Positions 1 to 12,975 of a stretch of 64,000 bases of DNA are shown piece by piece (position 1 is the stretch's first letter; each line of letters opens with the position of its first letter). Origin of the DNA: Lepidodermella squamata (lineage: Eukaryota; Gastrotricha); assembly GCA_047495785.1 (NCBI GenBank), contig JBLDXI010000046.1, forward strand, positions 1,736,001 through 1,800,000. Reading direction: 5' to 3'. The notes beneath the pieces were generated by a model. That model made no database searches. It saw only the letters and a program-made list of their open reading frames with translations, and was not told the DNA's origin. The position numbers were made by a program, and so were the translations under genes.

Positions 1-876
1 ACATATCCTCCTTGCCCCAAGACAACGAGACTGCGGGGAGTTCCTCTTCACACGTTAGCCCAGCGTGTATATCTTTGCCTATTGGATGAGAGACCGCTAC
101 CATGATCGCATTTCAGATCTCAGGCTCTGGCAAATGACCAAATATTCCCGATTCCCAATTCCTAATTCCTAATTCCTAACCAGTACGCTAAATGCTAAGA
201 ATTAGATGTCTCGAGCATTGCATGCAACTGAATTAAAAGCTATATGCTGCTCACTCCAAGTTCCAAGATGGTGCAGGGAGCCGGCTGTACGCTGTACGAT
301 GTTGCGTTGGAAAAGGCGGCGCTGGCGCCGGCGGCCGGCATCTGTTCTCGTTTTTTTTCTCCAATTTTGAAAATTTACGTCAAGGTCATTCAGACACACA
401 TAATACTCAGATATATTATTTATAGCCTATTTATCATTTATTGATTTCAGTAAAGGGTTTTGATGTTTTAAGAAAACCGCCAAATCTCAGAGCCCCGCAA
501 AGCTTCTTCCCGAAAAGTTGAGGTTCATTTAGAGCGTTCACTTCCTTCGAAGTCTTGTACGTTGTAGTTCGTCTTAGACATTTGATACCTCCCTATCGAG
601 CCAAATATTCTATAGCTACCCAATTAAGATGGCGGAGTTAGCTAATTTTGGCATTTCACTCTTCGATTTGTGATCTGAAGTGAGAAGTGACCGTCTGATG
701 CGTCGGTTTGACGTCTAACTTTTATCCCATGGGTTATGTTAAAGCGTTATGTTACAGCTGCCTACTCGTCAACGCTTGGTAATTTCACTGCCATTATTGA
801 CGGAGTCTTTCTTTGATGATATTTCTTTGGAATTGAGTAATATTTCTCTTAATTCGCTCAGATAGGTGTTAAAACA
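1..876. other. 5' flank of the Brat-like gene, no gene seen
   Basis: No convincing coding exon on either strand; the short open frames here are low-scoring and lack splice context. Around 139-185 a short phrase of the type 'ttcctaattccta' repeats several times. The stretch probably holds the promoter and 5' UTR of the TRIM-NHL gene that begins at 877, but I see no clear TATA element. Confidence 0.5.
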
Positions 877-3800
877 ATGGAAGATCCGTCTGATGCTATC
901 GAGTTGAGGTCGAACTCTGCTAGTCCACAAAGCCTGGAACTTTCCCCGGAACTGCAGGACCTCAGTGAAAATGGGCAATCACGCTACTCTAATCCATCAA
1001 TATGTGGCGTGTGCAAAGAAGCTTTCAAAAATCCTCGCCTGTTATCATGTCTTCATATATTTTGCGAGGCTTGCTTGGAGAAGCTGCTGAATAGCTCAGT
1101 TGACAAATGTGAGTAAACTCGCTTATTTTGACAAAGTCATCACTAATTTTTTTCCCCAATTCAGGTAGCATCAACTGCATTGTTTGTGGAGCTCACACTG
1201 ACATGAAAGACAGAGGAGTTCACAACCTCGACTTCGATTACTTGGCTCATCGCTTAACAAATGGAAGTAACCACAATGTGCCTATTTCTAGCACCTGCTG
1301 CAAATCAAAGGAGCCCAGCGTCGGCCATTGCCGCGACTGCATGAATTACTTGTGCCCTAAATGCGTCGATGCGCATGAGTCGATGCGTTGTTTTGAATCA
1401 CACCATGTATGCATTTTTTCGTGATCCCTGGGATTTTTGACCTAAGCATTGTTATTTACCAGGTAACCCGATTCGATCAATCGTCATCTAATTCGGCATT
1501 GAACGGTGAACCAGACGAATCTCCATTGCTTTGTCAACAACACAGCAACCAGTGCCTCAAAAACTATTGCTGTCAATGTCAAGTGGCGTTTTGTAATCAA
1601 TGCGCTGATCACCGTCTACAGGGTCATATGTGCCAACCCTTTAGCCAAATAAGTCTTACGATGCGATCGCAAGTCCAGATTGCTGTTGAGCAAGCCCGCC
1701 TGCGTCTCGAAACTTGCAACGACGCTGAAAATAACCTAAATACAGCTCTTCAACAGCTTCAGGAGCAGCGCGACACAGCACGCAGCCTCATCACTGAAAC
1801 ACTTCACAGCTGCCGATCAGCTTTACAGAAGGTTGCCGATAGTGCCCTAGGTAAGCTCGACGAATGCAAAGCGCTGGAAGAGGATCGTATTCTCGAAGCC
1901 ATGGAAGATGTGAAGCGTGTGGCGAACAGTATTGAAGACTCTTGTGCATATGCCGAGCGAGTTCTAAAGCTCGGTACCGTCAACGAATGTGCCGTTTTAT
2001 ACCGCCCGATTACCGCCTGTTTGGCAAACCTACGCGATAAGATTTTCCCTGTCGACAGTCTGCAACCACAGCTTCGTTTTGTTCCTGGCGATCTTGATAA
2101 AATCGATTCAGCCTTTGCGTCAGTATTCGGTCGCGTTGTTTCCTCTGCTTTCGGACCTGCCTCTGTTGCGTCAGATGTGGATTCCGGAGCTGTCAGAGCC
2201 TGTAAGTTTATTTTTATTAACGCCAACCTGTTTAATGAATGAATGATGGATTACTAGCTCCGGCAAGTGGAGTTGCCGTCGCTGGAATCGGCTGTGGAAG
2301 TGCTGCATCAGCTTTCGACGCCGTTGTCTCGTCGCTGCCCATGAGCGTTGGAACCTTGGACACGATTGTTAACGAAATCAACGGAAATGGCGGGTTGTAT
2401 GGCCGAAAGCCACAGAATATGTCTAATTCGGACTCGATTACAAACATGCTGGACGTGCAGAACTATGGCATGGACTCGATTGGTGGCTATCAACAATTTG
2501 CGCCTCAGCTTCCGCCTGCTGTCATTTCGAGCGGCCCACAGCTGACCTCGGGCGACTCGACGCCGAATCCGGTGAATGCCGCCTTGGTTGGCTTAGCCCA
2601 CAATCTGAGCCAGCTGAACATGCAATCGGATAATAACTCGGGCGGTAGCTTTTTCGAACGCAACGCGCCGTTCAGTCGACAGATCCAGTCACCATCTCGC
2701 GTCGCAACTCAAAGCCCACCTGAGATTCTCGGTGGCGACGGAATCATGCCGATGGAAGGAAATCTGCTGCAGAGTTTCACTGGTGGCAATTTCTCTCCCA
2801 TCCCCATTGGCAGCCGAATTCTGTCGTCTGGCGGTCCGCTGACAATGAATATGGCCGGTAACCTGGTGCGGTCGATGACCGGGCAGCAATTCCCGTCGTC
2901 TCCACCACCTTTCCCGAACGCACCTGGCCACTCGAATGGCGGCAACGGTACGAACATTCAGTCATGGGTTTCTTCGACCGCGGCAAACGCAGGCGACATT
3001 TCGCCGACGCCTAACGACCACGGCAGTGCCTCGCCTCCGTTCCCGAACAACCGAACCAACCGCAATGTCAGTCCGATGCAAATTCGCGTCAAATTCGGTC
3101 AACTTGGCCCCGGTCGCGGTCAGTTCAACTCGCCCCATGGTTTCTGTCTCGGAGAAAATGAAGACATCATTGTCGCTGACACCAACAGTAAGTTTAGCCC
3201 TTTATCTTCGCAATTTCGGTCTATCATAAGTTGAATTTTTTGAGCCCGGGATTGAGGCTCAGTAGCTATTATAATTAGGCAATATCGCGTTTCAGATTCG
3301 TGCGATTATCCGGTGTATCGATCGTTTAAAGTCTAGCGCCTTTGTCTTATCAAATTAGGTCAATTTTTGCATGGGGATTGGCTTCAATTATTGCCCATAT
3401 TGATTGACATTTTGCTTTTTTCTTTGCTTAGATCACCGCATCCAGATTTTCGACAAGAGTGGCAACTTCAAGTCGCAGTTCGGCGTGCCAGGCCGTGAAG
3501 AAGGTCAGCTGTGGTACCCGCGTAAGGTTAACGTGTTCCCAGCCTCCGGTCGCTTCGTTGTATGCGATCGTGGCAATGAACGCAGCCGAATGCAGATCTT
3601 CACGAAGAACGGCCATTGCGTTAAAAAAGTGGCTATTCGGTACATTGATATCGTAGCCGGACTGGCGGTGAACAGCCAGGGCAACATCGTCGCTGTCGAT
3701 TCGGTCAGCCCCACTGTTTTCGTCATCAACGACGCCGGTGAGCTGGCTTTCTGGTTCGACTGCTCCGAGTACATGCGCGAGCCATCCGACATTGCTGTCA

Positions 3801-4509
3801 ACGGCAAAGAGTACTTCGTCTGTGATTTCAAGGTATTTTTTTTACCGTTAACAAGTGAAAAGTAGTGATAAACAACATTTTTGACATCGCGAGATTTGTT
3901 AACCACTTTACAGTCGAATGATATCAAACCGATGCGAATAACTATTAACTATTAGGGTTGCTATAGGAGGAGATGGGCTTCAAAGTTCAACCTCTAAAAA
4001 TGAAATTTTTCAAAATTCTCCCTTGTAATTGTTCCAAATGTTGATACCTATGCCATAGATACCTCCTTAAATACTTGAAACGTTTTAGTTTTCGGCCCTT
4101 TTTAAGGAGGATAGGAGAACCCGGGACGGATTAGGTCATTTTGCCGATCCAAATTTGTTATAATTTTTAAGGCGGAATTTTCAATTTTTTGTTACTCTAG
4201 GGCCATTGCGTCGTCGTGTTTTCTGAAGACGGCAAGTTCCTTCGCCGCATTGGTTGCGAGGGTATCACCAATTACCCGAACGGCATTGACATTTCCGACC
4301 ACGGCGATGTGCTGGTCGGCGACAGCCACGGCAACCGGTTCCACGTGGCCGTGTTCCAGAAGGACGGTTCGATCATCGGCGAGTTCGAGTGCCCGTACGT
4401 CAAGGTGTCGCGCTGCTGCGGCCTGAAGATCACGGCCGAGGGCTACGTCGTGACCGTCGCTAAGAATAATCACCACGTGCTTGTTCTCAACACCCTCTAC
4501 ATCGCGTAA
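877..4509 (+). CDS. brat: TRIM-NHL protein of the Brat/NCL-1 type, with RING finger
   Basis: Six exons: 877-1108, 1165-1406, 1463-2201, 2258-3187, 3432-3832, 4201-4509 (950 aa; every junction keeps frame). Residues about 41-92 form a RING with C-x2-C, C-x-H, C-x2-C and C-x2-C pairs. Two B-boxes follow (about 118-158 and 177-217), then a coiled coil (about 220-305) and a long Ser/Gly/Pro/Asn-rich linker. Six NHL repeats (about 675-950) form the RNA-binding propeller and carry signatures such as [11 protein letters not shown] and VSRCCGLKI, close to Drosophila Brat. Family knowledge: these proteins bind mRNA through the propeller and repress translation and growth, acting in the cytoplasm. Drosophila Brat lacks the RING; here it is present, as in TRIM2/3, so ubiquitin-ligase activity is possible (inference). 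The start is the first ATG of the exon and could be preceded by a 5' UTR exon. Confidence 0.93.
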
Positions 4510-7500
4510 TGATGACTGATGACTGCAACTTACAAAAGAACTCTTCTTCTTCTTCTTCTTACAAACTTGTTCATCTTTATATTTGAATTTTATCACCGCT
4601 ACTTTCAAGTTGAAACAACAACTGAATTTTTTCGTTGCTTTTTTCGTGCATCCGGTATCCGAGAAGTTGATTTTATTCCCGCACTTCATCATAAAACCAC
4701 ACACATCTCTCCTTTGTCTACATATTATTGAATGATGATTCATCTTTTTCGCCGTGTTTCCGAAACGCGGTCAGTGACCGGTCTACAATATATAAGAAGG
4801 AAGTACAGAACATGGCTTAGGCGGATTTAGCATCACAAGCCTGTTTAAATCACTTCACAATCAAACTACAGAGACGCCGTTAGTTCTTTCTTTTTTGCGC
4901 GAAAAATCGTATTATTTTAGCTCGCTCTCTTCTCTTTATTTAATTGTGAGATTTTTTCGTTATATTTCTTTGTTCGTTTTCCCTCGAAAAGCTGTGAACT
5001 CGTGCGCGAATTATACCGCTGTGTTTTCACCGGTCTTTTGACCGGGGCGCAGACCGCATGTGTAAATAATACAAAATTTATATGTATACACAGGAAAATC
5101 CTATATTCATTGAGAAAAACAGCTGTAATTTGATTATGATGATAATAATATTATTATATTTAGACAAGAGAGGTGCGCTTTTCTGCCGTTTATGTTTTTC
5201 TCGTTTCTTGTCTTCTTATTCTTCTTCTCTACAATTTTTTCAGCGTGTTTCAAATTGCGTTGTTCGGCTATACAAAACAGCGCGACAAATTTGTACTAAA
5301 ATTTACACTTGAAGAATGCATATACACAATATACACAGCGCGTCAGCATTTATACAACATTATTTTAGCGATTTTTTTTCAAAAAAAAAACGGAAAACAA
5401 ATAATTCTTATATACACACAAAACTGGACTGGGCGACTTGCCATGCGTGTTACCCACTTGTATTTCACAACAGAGCGTGATCGAAACCTCGTTTTACCTT
5501 CTTTTTATCACTTCTCGGAATGAGACAAAACAAGCTAAACCAGATGATGATCCCGATTTGCGACGCTCCTGTTTCCTGAGCGTGGGAGACACGCCTGGCG
5601 TGTGCGCTCATACGCTATATTTTGAGAATGCTGTCTGCTACGATGATGATACATTTCGAAGAGCATCTTTTTTCTCGCTGCCTGCGTGAATTTTTTTGCA
5701 AGAAAAATCTTTCTACATTATACACTTACTGTTGTTATTATACAATTTGTGGTGTTCACTCTTGTTTCACATTTTTTCCTATTCGATCTCTCGAGCGTTG
5801 TGTGTGTCTGCGAGGCCTGCATTTTACCTGGCGAAGAGAACAAAATGAAGTAATAACACAGATGAAAGTTTTACCTTCTCGACTAACAACAATACCTATT
5901 CTATAATAAAACTGTACAATATATACAAAAGACACAAATTATACAAGATCCAGTGATTTTTTGATTGAAATCTATCACACACATGTTTTGTGCAGCGCAG
6001 ACTGTGCTTGAAAAGCGCGTGCGCTCTCTGACTCTTTCTTGCCCGTTCGCTTGGATATATAATATGTATGGTGGAAGCACTGAAATAAAAAACTGTTTTA
6101 CTGAACTTTTTTAACGTTCATTTTACTTGCTACCAGCGCAGTTCTGTTCCGCTACATACCTGTCCTTCTTTGTGATCGTGTTTTTTCTTTTTTTATTCAT
6201 ATTCATATTATTAATATAGTTGCTTTCAGCTGGAATGCGTCATTTTTTCTCGCATTTTCCTTAAGGTGGAAGCGTCTATTCAAAAAATACGCTCTATACC
6301 TATATCAACGTTAATTTACCTTATATACCGTCATTGAATATACAATTTTATACAAGAAAAAAACGTTGAGAAAAAATTCGAAAAAAAATATTTCAGATTT
6401 GAGGTTGATTTTGGTTGAAACGAAGTCTCCTCATTTTACATTTACGATGCGTGAAAACTCAGTTTTTGAATTCCGGAGCATTTCATCTGTCAAGAGCATT
6501 TTTTCCTCACGATGGCGCTTATGTTTGTCTTTGTTCTTATACAAAACAACTTCATCATCATTATATACTAATATTATTATACATTTACAAAAATCTATGT
6601 ATACATATGGATTGATGATAATCTTTTTTTCGCTGATTTACCGCAAAAACTTTCGAAAACTTACAAAAAATTATTCAGATTTTTCGGTTTTTCTTTTTTT
6701 CATATATTATTATTATTGAGGTGACGAAGCCGCTCAATGTCTATACATATTCATTGAAATACTATTATATATATACCTACAAATATGCCACCTTGCTGTT
6801 TCAAAACAACAGTTCATTATTATTATTATATACATAGCTATGTTTACCGATAGATTTATATATACATGATTATTACACCTGGCTTCAATTTCACTTTGAT
6901 ATCATATTTCGAATTGTGTCAGAGAATTTATAAGCTAGACGAAAAAAAAATAACAGTCGATATTATAGGTCGCGAAAAAATTGCCTAGATCACTTTACTT
7001 ATACGAATAATGAATGGTCTGCCTAGCGCATATGCTTCTGCCGTCGGCTGGTTCGCGCTGTTCAAAGTGTTTTACAATAATGATACCTAACAATGGTGAT
7101 GAAAACAGCTATGAATTGATTTACTGACTTGCAACATCTCTCCTCCCGCCCGTGAACTGTCCTCGAGGGTGGGCATATGCGTTTTCTATTTTCTCTAGGC
7201 CGACCTTGTCTCTTGTCTTTGCCTGATATACACGCTACGCTATGATCTACATCATAGCCTATGTTTAACCGCACTCTGTCTGGTAATTGATAAAATAAAA
7301 ACTATTCGATTATTTGGCGATTTTTTTCAATGGAGTTCGTTTTTAAAGCTATCTGAGCGAATTCGTCGGAGGAGTTAAGGCCTGAAAAGAGAGATTCAAG
7401 TTCAATGGGGCTTAATCCCCTGGAAAATGGTTAAACCTGTCTATTGAGGAGACGCTGAGAAGGCCTGATACAGCCTGAACGAGTGTTTAGATACAACTTA

Positions 7501-7977
7501 ACAACTCGAAGAACGAGTGTAGTCTTCAAGGTGTTCACTATGATAGCAGGCGGCTATGGGCACAAAACAAACTGAGGGAAAAATTGTAGATTATAATTGT
7601 ATTTTAGAAAGGTATATTTTATAATCGCAAGTTTTCGAAGCAGACGGCTATTTTAGACTCCAATAAAATAGATCCAAATAAATTGTCATGAATTAAGGCG
7701 GAAGAAATTCTGCTTGCTGATCGATGCCCGATTTGCCTGGAAAGAATTTGTGAATAATATCTGCGAATATAGTTTACTATTGAAAAATACGGCATCATCG
7801 GTACCATTATATTATAGCCAGATTGAGTGAAATTAGGTGAACAAATTGATAATAAAACATCCAGCTTAACATTGTGCAACAATTTCGCGGAAGTAAAAGA
7901 TTTTCAAATGCTGATCATTCATCGCTGCGATTTAAGCTCTGATTTGATTTCCCATTTGATTTCCCATCTGATTTCCC
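4510..7977. other. Brat-like 3' UTR and intergenic DNA
   Basis: AT-rich, T-rich DNA with no supported gene. Candidate polyadenylation signals AATAAA lie at 5905-5910 and 6084-6089 on the plus strand, so the upstream gene may have a 3' UTR of about 1.5 kb. Open frames here are low-complexity and lack splice structure. At about 7937-7977 a 13-bp phrase (tttgatttcccat) repeats about three times directly before the ATG of the next ORF. Confidence 0.45.
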
Positions 7978-8565
7978 ATGGCTGCCAATGGATCGAAACT
8001 ACCCGCAGAAGTCAGAGTAACCGACCTCCTGCGATTTTTGAAGCTTGGAAGTCACGAAGGCCAATTTGAGCTGATCCAGCAATGGTTGGATCAGCCAATC
8101 AAGCGGAATAGCACGAATCGCCTTCGTGTCTACCACATCGCCAAACAAGAGCATGCAAGGCACAAGAAACTGGTGGGCGCGAAGCGCGAGAGGCACCTTG
8201 AGAAGAAACGGCACATTCTCATAAATGTAGCTCCTGCTCCCGCCCAGGCTGGATGCGAACCAGCTCCTGCTCCTGCTCAGGCTGGTCGCGAACCGGCTCC
8301 TGCTCCCGCCCAGGCTGGATGCGAACCAGCTCCTGCTCCTGCTCAGGCTGGTCGCGAACCGGCTCCTGCTCCCGCCCAGGCTGGATGCGAACCAGCTCCT
8401 GCTCCTGCCCAGGCTGGTCGTGAGCCTTCAGCAGCTACTGTTTTTATTACTGTTTATTGCTGTCACTGCAATAGAAATGGCCTCGTAGGACCGGAGCATC
8501 GAGATGGACCAGCCGCAACAGCCGGCTCGACCAGCATTGGAATCTGGGCGCGCGGCCATCCGTAG
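7978..8565 (+). CDS. Orphan ORF with an Ala/Pro-rich repeat block
   Basis: An uninterrupted 195-codon frame that I do not recognise. Residues 1-82 look like an ordinary folded or helical segment (LLRFLKLGSHEGQFELIQQW) followed by a very basic stretch. Residues about 85-150 are six 11-residue units of the type APAPAQAG-C/R-EP, alternating Cys and Arg. The tail is short and unlike any family I know. The repeat units are whole codons (33 bp), so the frame survives expansion, which is mild support for coding. Against it: no splice structure, no known homologue, and a low-complexity tail. The expression and start are unproven. Confidence 0.4.
   Translation: MAANGSKLPAEVRVTDLLRFLKLGSHEGQFELIQQWLDQPIKRNSTNRLRVYHIAKQEHARHKKLVGAKRERHLEKKRHILINVAPAPAQAGCEPAPAPAQAGREPAPAPAQAGCEPAPAPAQAGREPAPAPAQAGCEPAPAPAQAGREPSAATVFITVYCCHCNRNGLVGPEHRDGPAATAGSTSIGIWARGHP
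8230..8427 (+). repeat. Coding minisatellite, 33-bp unit in 66-bp pairs
   Basis: Six 33-bp units alternate between an A form (encoding ...AGCEP) and a B form (encoding ...AGREP), giving three 66-bp repeats that are nearly identical. The last unit carries a few substitutions. Near-identity between copies points to recent expansion or gene conversion. Confidence 0.92.
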
Positions 8566-10755
8566 CCATCACTGAAAAAATGAAAATTTGAAAATTATAA
8601 TTAGGAGAAAAAAGTAAACAATCATTGCTGAAAGGTGCTTAATTGTCACTGATGAATAGCCCCCCCCCCCCTTCCAAGAATTTTGCAGCTAGAATAGCTG
8701 TATGCCTTTCATATTGGTTGGGACATCAGAATGGATCTTTTCATTCATATTCAATTTATTTTCTTAGCGAATTTTCATAATTCGGAAGTTTATTCGTCTT
8801 CTTTTCGAAATTACCCTATCGAATCTCCAAAGTAGGATACTCAGGATTGCGCAAGCGTCTGTTAAAGAGATTCGCCAAACACGACTTCAAACGTGTTGGC
8901 AGTTGTATTGTATAATGGCGGTTAATAATTCTTTCGGATTATTAGTTTATTGAGAAACGGTAATTTCGGTTTGATTGTCATCGCGAGAACCACCTCTTGG
9001 CATCAGGCGCCCGCAGAAGTGCGCCGACGCAGGTGCATTTGACTAGCGGCTCGTCGACACACAAGTCGCTGGGAATACCTATGTAGCGAGATATGGAGGC
9101 GATCGGCGGTTGGCTATCGAGCCTCATCGAGTAGCATCAGCGCGCCCTCGACAGGCCGAGGCGTTGAAGTGACGCGCGTGTTTGCGCTCTCGTCAATCGG
9201 CTGCGCTGTTTTGCTATACCTATATAAGCCGATGATCGGATTTCGGCAACAGAGGCGCCGGTGCCGGGGTGTTTGCCGAAGCGCGGCCGTGTGACATCAG
9301 CATGAAAAGAAGCCGGGCGCGCACCGCAAACATTGGCAGGTTGTTAATGGCCGCCTACCTGAAGCACGGGCTCATCAAAGCGGCCGGAGCCACTCGAGTG
9401 TCAGGCGCGCGCGCACGCGCTTGCGGTGCCGCCGCTGCCGAAGCATCAGCCCCGGCCGGTGCCAAGGTGAATAGGCAAATAGCCGGGCAGCTAATGATAG
9501 CCGCGGCTCATAATAACCGTAAAGCCGCATGTATCGAGTGCATCGCATGGCGGGCAAACACGCCAACTTTGTATCGAACACCGTGTATCTATTGCAGCCT
9601 TGTCTTGTTGCTACAGCGGCGTGACCGCGGAGGCAGCGCAAATACCACCACCACCATATCAGCCTACCGAGTCACCACCAGCCATCATGATAATCGCGGA
9701 AACATTATTACCAACACCGAGCGCGGCTATACGCATCGTTGCGCGTAAAAGATGATGGTGATGCCGCCAACAGGACGGGAGCGTAAAAAGCTAAAAAGTA
9801 TGTAACTTCCCATGACGGTAGGCAAAAAAGTGCTACAATGAACAGTAATAACAAAAGCATCCGGATCTGTTACATTATAATATAGCAATAGCGGCGGCTC
9901 AGTGTTTGCGCGCACTTGCCATGTCGCCGAAGCGCAACCTCCTCGTTTATTGCAGTCTCACGCTGCAGCCGAAAAATAATGTCCCCGCACCCGGTAATAT
10001 ATCAGGACGGGGAAAAAAAATCGAAATGAGGTCACATTCCACGGTTTTATTTTGTCCACCAAACTCTACATTTTGTCAACTGAAATATTTATAATAAAAG
10101 CGCCATTTTTTCGCATGCAATAATTTACGTTATACACAGCTCAATAAGTATATATAGAAGAAATAGCAAAATTTTGATTTCCTCCTCCAGCTCATAATAA
10201 TATTACTTTCTATGTAGGTATGTACAATGAGACACCTTTCTAATATTTTACAAACATGCATAGAATTTTTATGTGTAAAATGCTGACACAGTCAATTAAA
10301 ACAGTACCTGTATAATGTTGTATACCAGCGATATAAAAAATTAACTTGCACAATTTTGCATTCAGCCACCACAGATGGCAAAGAAAAGCTGTTGAAAAAG
10401 ACGCGAGAAGAAATAAAAAGACGAAAGAAGCGGAATGCTCTAGTATAAAATCTAGGCTAATATAACTAAAACCCGGAAACAATAGCCGACAACAATACGG
10501 AATGCAATTAAAGCTATCAGTTTCATGATTCGAAAAAAAAATCGCCGAATAACAGAATTTTGTAGCGAGACATGTTCAAGAAGACAACGAAAAGAGAATA
10601 GCCGGTCAAATCGGAATAATTCGTCGCTTTTTCATCACAATTAATTGAGATAATTACTAGCTCTTCATCGCACCTGAAAGAAATGCTTCAAACACTGCTC
10701 AAAGCTGTTCCCAAGTGTGTATAATAATTTTTAGATTTTTTTTAGTGAAATTCAA
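8566..10755. other. Intergenic DNA with a GC-rich TATA-bearing block
   Basis: A 12-C run lies at 8660-8671. From about 9000 to 9750 the composition turns GC-rich and contains a good TATA motif at 9221 on the plus strand. A 150-codon open frame from 9302 is Ala/Arg/Thr-rich and resembles no protein, so I do not call it a gene. From 9750 to 10755 the sequence is AT-rich and probably includes the 3' UTR of the minus-strand zinc-finger gene. Confidence 0.45.
9221..9228 (+). promoter_or_regulatory. TATA-like element in GC-rich block
   Basis: TATATAAG sits in an otherwise GC-rich stretch, a good match to a metazoan TATA box, with a plausible start region about 30 bases downstream (near 9250). No recognised protein gene follows on the plus strand, so the transcript, if real, could be non-coding or the first exon of a gene I could not assemble. 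Confidence 0.35.
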
Positions 10756-12975
10756 CTACTCGTCACTGCCAGCGCGCACCACCTTGTCATCGGTGTCTTC
10801 AATGTCGATCATATCGACGTCTTCCTCGGCGGAAATTCGCTCGTCATCCGCCGCCACCATCTCCTCGAGCTCCTCCTCCTCCTCCTCTTCATCCTCAAGC
10901 ATTATTTCTTCGTCTTCATCGAGCAGCTCAGGACTGCTGTCGTCCGGGTGCGAAGGAGGTGAAGTCAGCCCAGCCTCGCCAACCCCGCGAGGCGGCGTCA
11001 GGAAAATCGCCCGAGCCGCGTGTTGGCTCGACGCTGCCTGGCCGTCCAACATAGGCGCCGCCTCGCCGGTGCAGCCGTGCGTGACGGCGTGTCGCCGCAG
11101 ATCGCAACCGCGGCGGAACGGCTTGTCGCAATCGGCGCATCGAAACGGCCGCAGGTCAGTGTGCGTCAGCATGTGGGTGCGCAGGTTCGACCGCTGGCTG
11201 AACGACCGGCCGCACGCCGCGCATTTGTGCGGCGACTCTTGCAGGTGCGACGCCTTGTGAACGGCGAGGGTGCGCGACTGGCAGAAGCCTTTGCCGCACT
11301 CGCCGCACTTGAACGGCTTCTCCTTCGAATGGATGAAGCGGTGGTCACGTAGATGGTCCTGCCTGCGAAATGCTTTGTTGCAAATGTCGCAGGTATACGG
11401 CCGTTCGTCGGTGTGGGTCCGCTCGTGGATCAACAAGTTGTAGGATTTTGTGAAATGTCGCGAGCAGAAGCGGCAGATGAATTCTTTACGGGGCCTGTGG
11501 TGGGTTCGGCCGGGCGCTGATGGCTGTTGCTGGGGTGCTGGTGGCTGTGTTGCTAGGGTGAGTTGGCGAGCTTGACCGGCGGCCTGTTTCACGGCGCGGA
11601 TGATGCCGCCGCCGGCGACGGGCGCCCCGCCTAGCAGTCGATTTCGGCCTACCATGAGCGGGTGAGCGAGGTCGTCGGGCGACGAGCCGTCGGCGGAGGT
11701 GCGTGCCTGGTGCAGGCGGGGCGGGGGCATGACGAACTCGACGCAGGCATGGGAGCCGAACAGCCCGACGGGCACTTCGAATCGGAATGGCGCCGGGCGG
11801 CCGGAGGTAGGGTTGGCAAGCGATTGGCCGGTCGGCGAGTTCGATGCCGAAGAAGAGGAGCCTTGCCTATCAGGGTAGAGAATATACATTAATTTCAAGA
11901 ATTTTCTTGGCTATCTTTCACTTCTTCACTATGCCTAGGTCACTTTTGTCAACAATTTAATCTCGGTTACTATACGTTATCTTCTATACGTCAATTTACT
12001 TGATTTACTACCCGGAAGTTGTTTTTGGTTCCAGTTTGCTACCACTTATTACTGCCACTTATACTCACTCTCTCGGCTGTGGGAAAGTAAAGCGACGTTA
12101 AAATCAACAAACACACGAGTAGTTAATTTTTATCAGGGGCGGAGACTATCACAACTACTTAGAGACCGCCGTAATAACAAAACAGCTTCTTTCTTGTCAT
12201 CGGCGTTGGGTGTTTTATTATGTCGCGCCAGTGGGCGTGGCGACTGGTGCCGGTTCCAGGCCGCTGCATCGCTACCGGGTATGCCGCATTTTTACTACCG
12301 TGGGAAACGCCGAGTGCGCAGCCACTACTGCTCGATTTTTAAGGTTGCTGATAAAGATAATAACTATCGGCAAAAATAATACAAAGTTCACGGGACAACA
12401 ATAAATCCCTCCCAGGGAACATATAGGATTCGTCCTAACCTCAACCGGACCTGTCCTTATTGGGGCCATCAAGAATTAATTAATAATGAAAAAAATTACC
12501 TGGCAAGTTGATCTGGACTGCTTTTGCTGCTGCTAGCGCCTGGAGATGATTGCTGACTGTTATCTGCGCCGGCTGATTCAACGCGGCTGCGTTGTTCCCG
12601 TTCGATTTCGGCGCCGAGACGCGCGAAATTAACGGCGCCTATTTGATGGTGGCCATGCCGCCGGTTCGACGTCACCAGGTTCAAACCCTGGTGGGCTGGC
12701 GGCGGCGAGGACGCGTCACGGTTGATTTGATTCGACTGCTGTTGCTGCTGTTGTTGTTGCTGGGCTGCCGCCAATGTTGCGGCCTGTTGTAGCAGCAGTT
12801 GCGCCGCCGCCGCCGCCGCATTAGGCTGGATCGGGTTGGGTGAGCCAGCACCCTGTTGTTGCTGTTGCTGCTGCTGCTGCTGGTTGTTGATCCAATTGTT
12901 CAGTAATCGAACAGCGGCTTGCTGCTGTTGCTGCTGCAGGTGCAGTATCAACTGCGAGTACAAGTACGCCGCCAT
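10756..12975 (-). CDS. odd: Odd-skipped family C2H2 zinc-finger transcription factor
   Basis: Two exons on the minus strand: 12975-12500 and 11866-10756 (528 aa). The first exon is Gln-, Ala- and Asn-rich with several poly-Gln runs. The second encodes five consecutive C2H2 fingers (residues about 286-425) preceded by the family's [11 protein letters not shown] segment. Linkers and fingers such as [19 protein letters not shown] and [19 protein letters not shown] are diagnostic of the odd-skipped/bowl/OSR family. The C-terminus is Glu/Asp-rich. Family knowledge: nuclear DNA-binding factors in embryonic patterning, gut and leg-joint development; five fingers resemble bowl more than odd. The splice joins AG and G to make an Arg codon, in frame. 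A TATA motif on the minus strand near 13520 may mark its promoter. The start ATG is the first in the exon. Confidence 0.93.

Noticed and set aside
9302-9748. 150-codon open frame after the TATA motif
   Set aside because: Biased Ala/Arg/Thr composition from GC-rich DNA, overlapping open frames on the other strand, and no resemblance to any family.
10715-11352. Plus-strand open frames opposite the zinc-finger gene
   Set aside because: They are antisense shadows of a strongly conserved C2H2 gene.
12650-12700. tRNA-like B-box (GGTTCAAACC) with flanking palindrome
   Set aside because: It lies inside the odd-skipped coding exon on the minus strand, no A-box or cloverleaf can be folded around it, and the coding frame explains the sequence.
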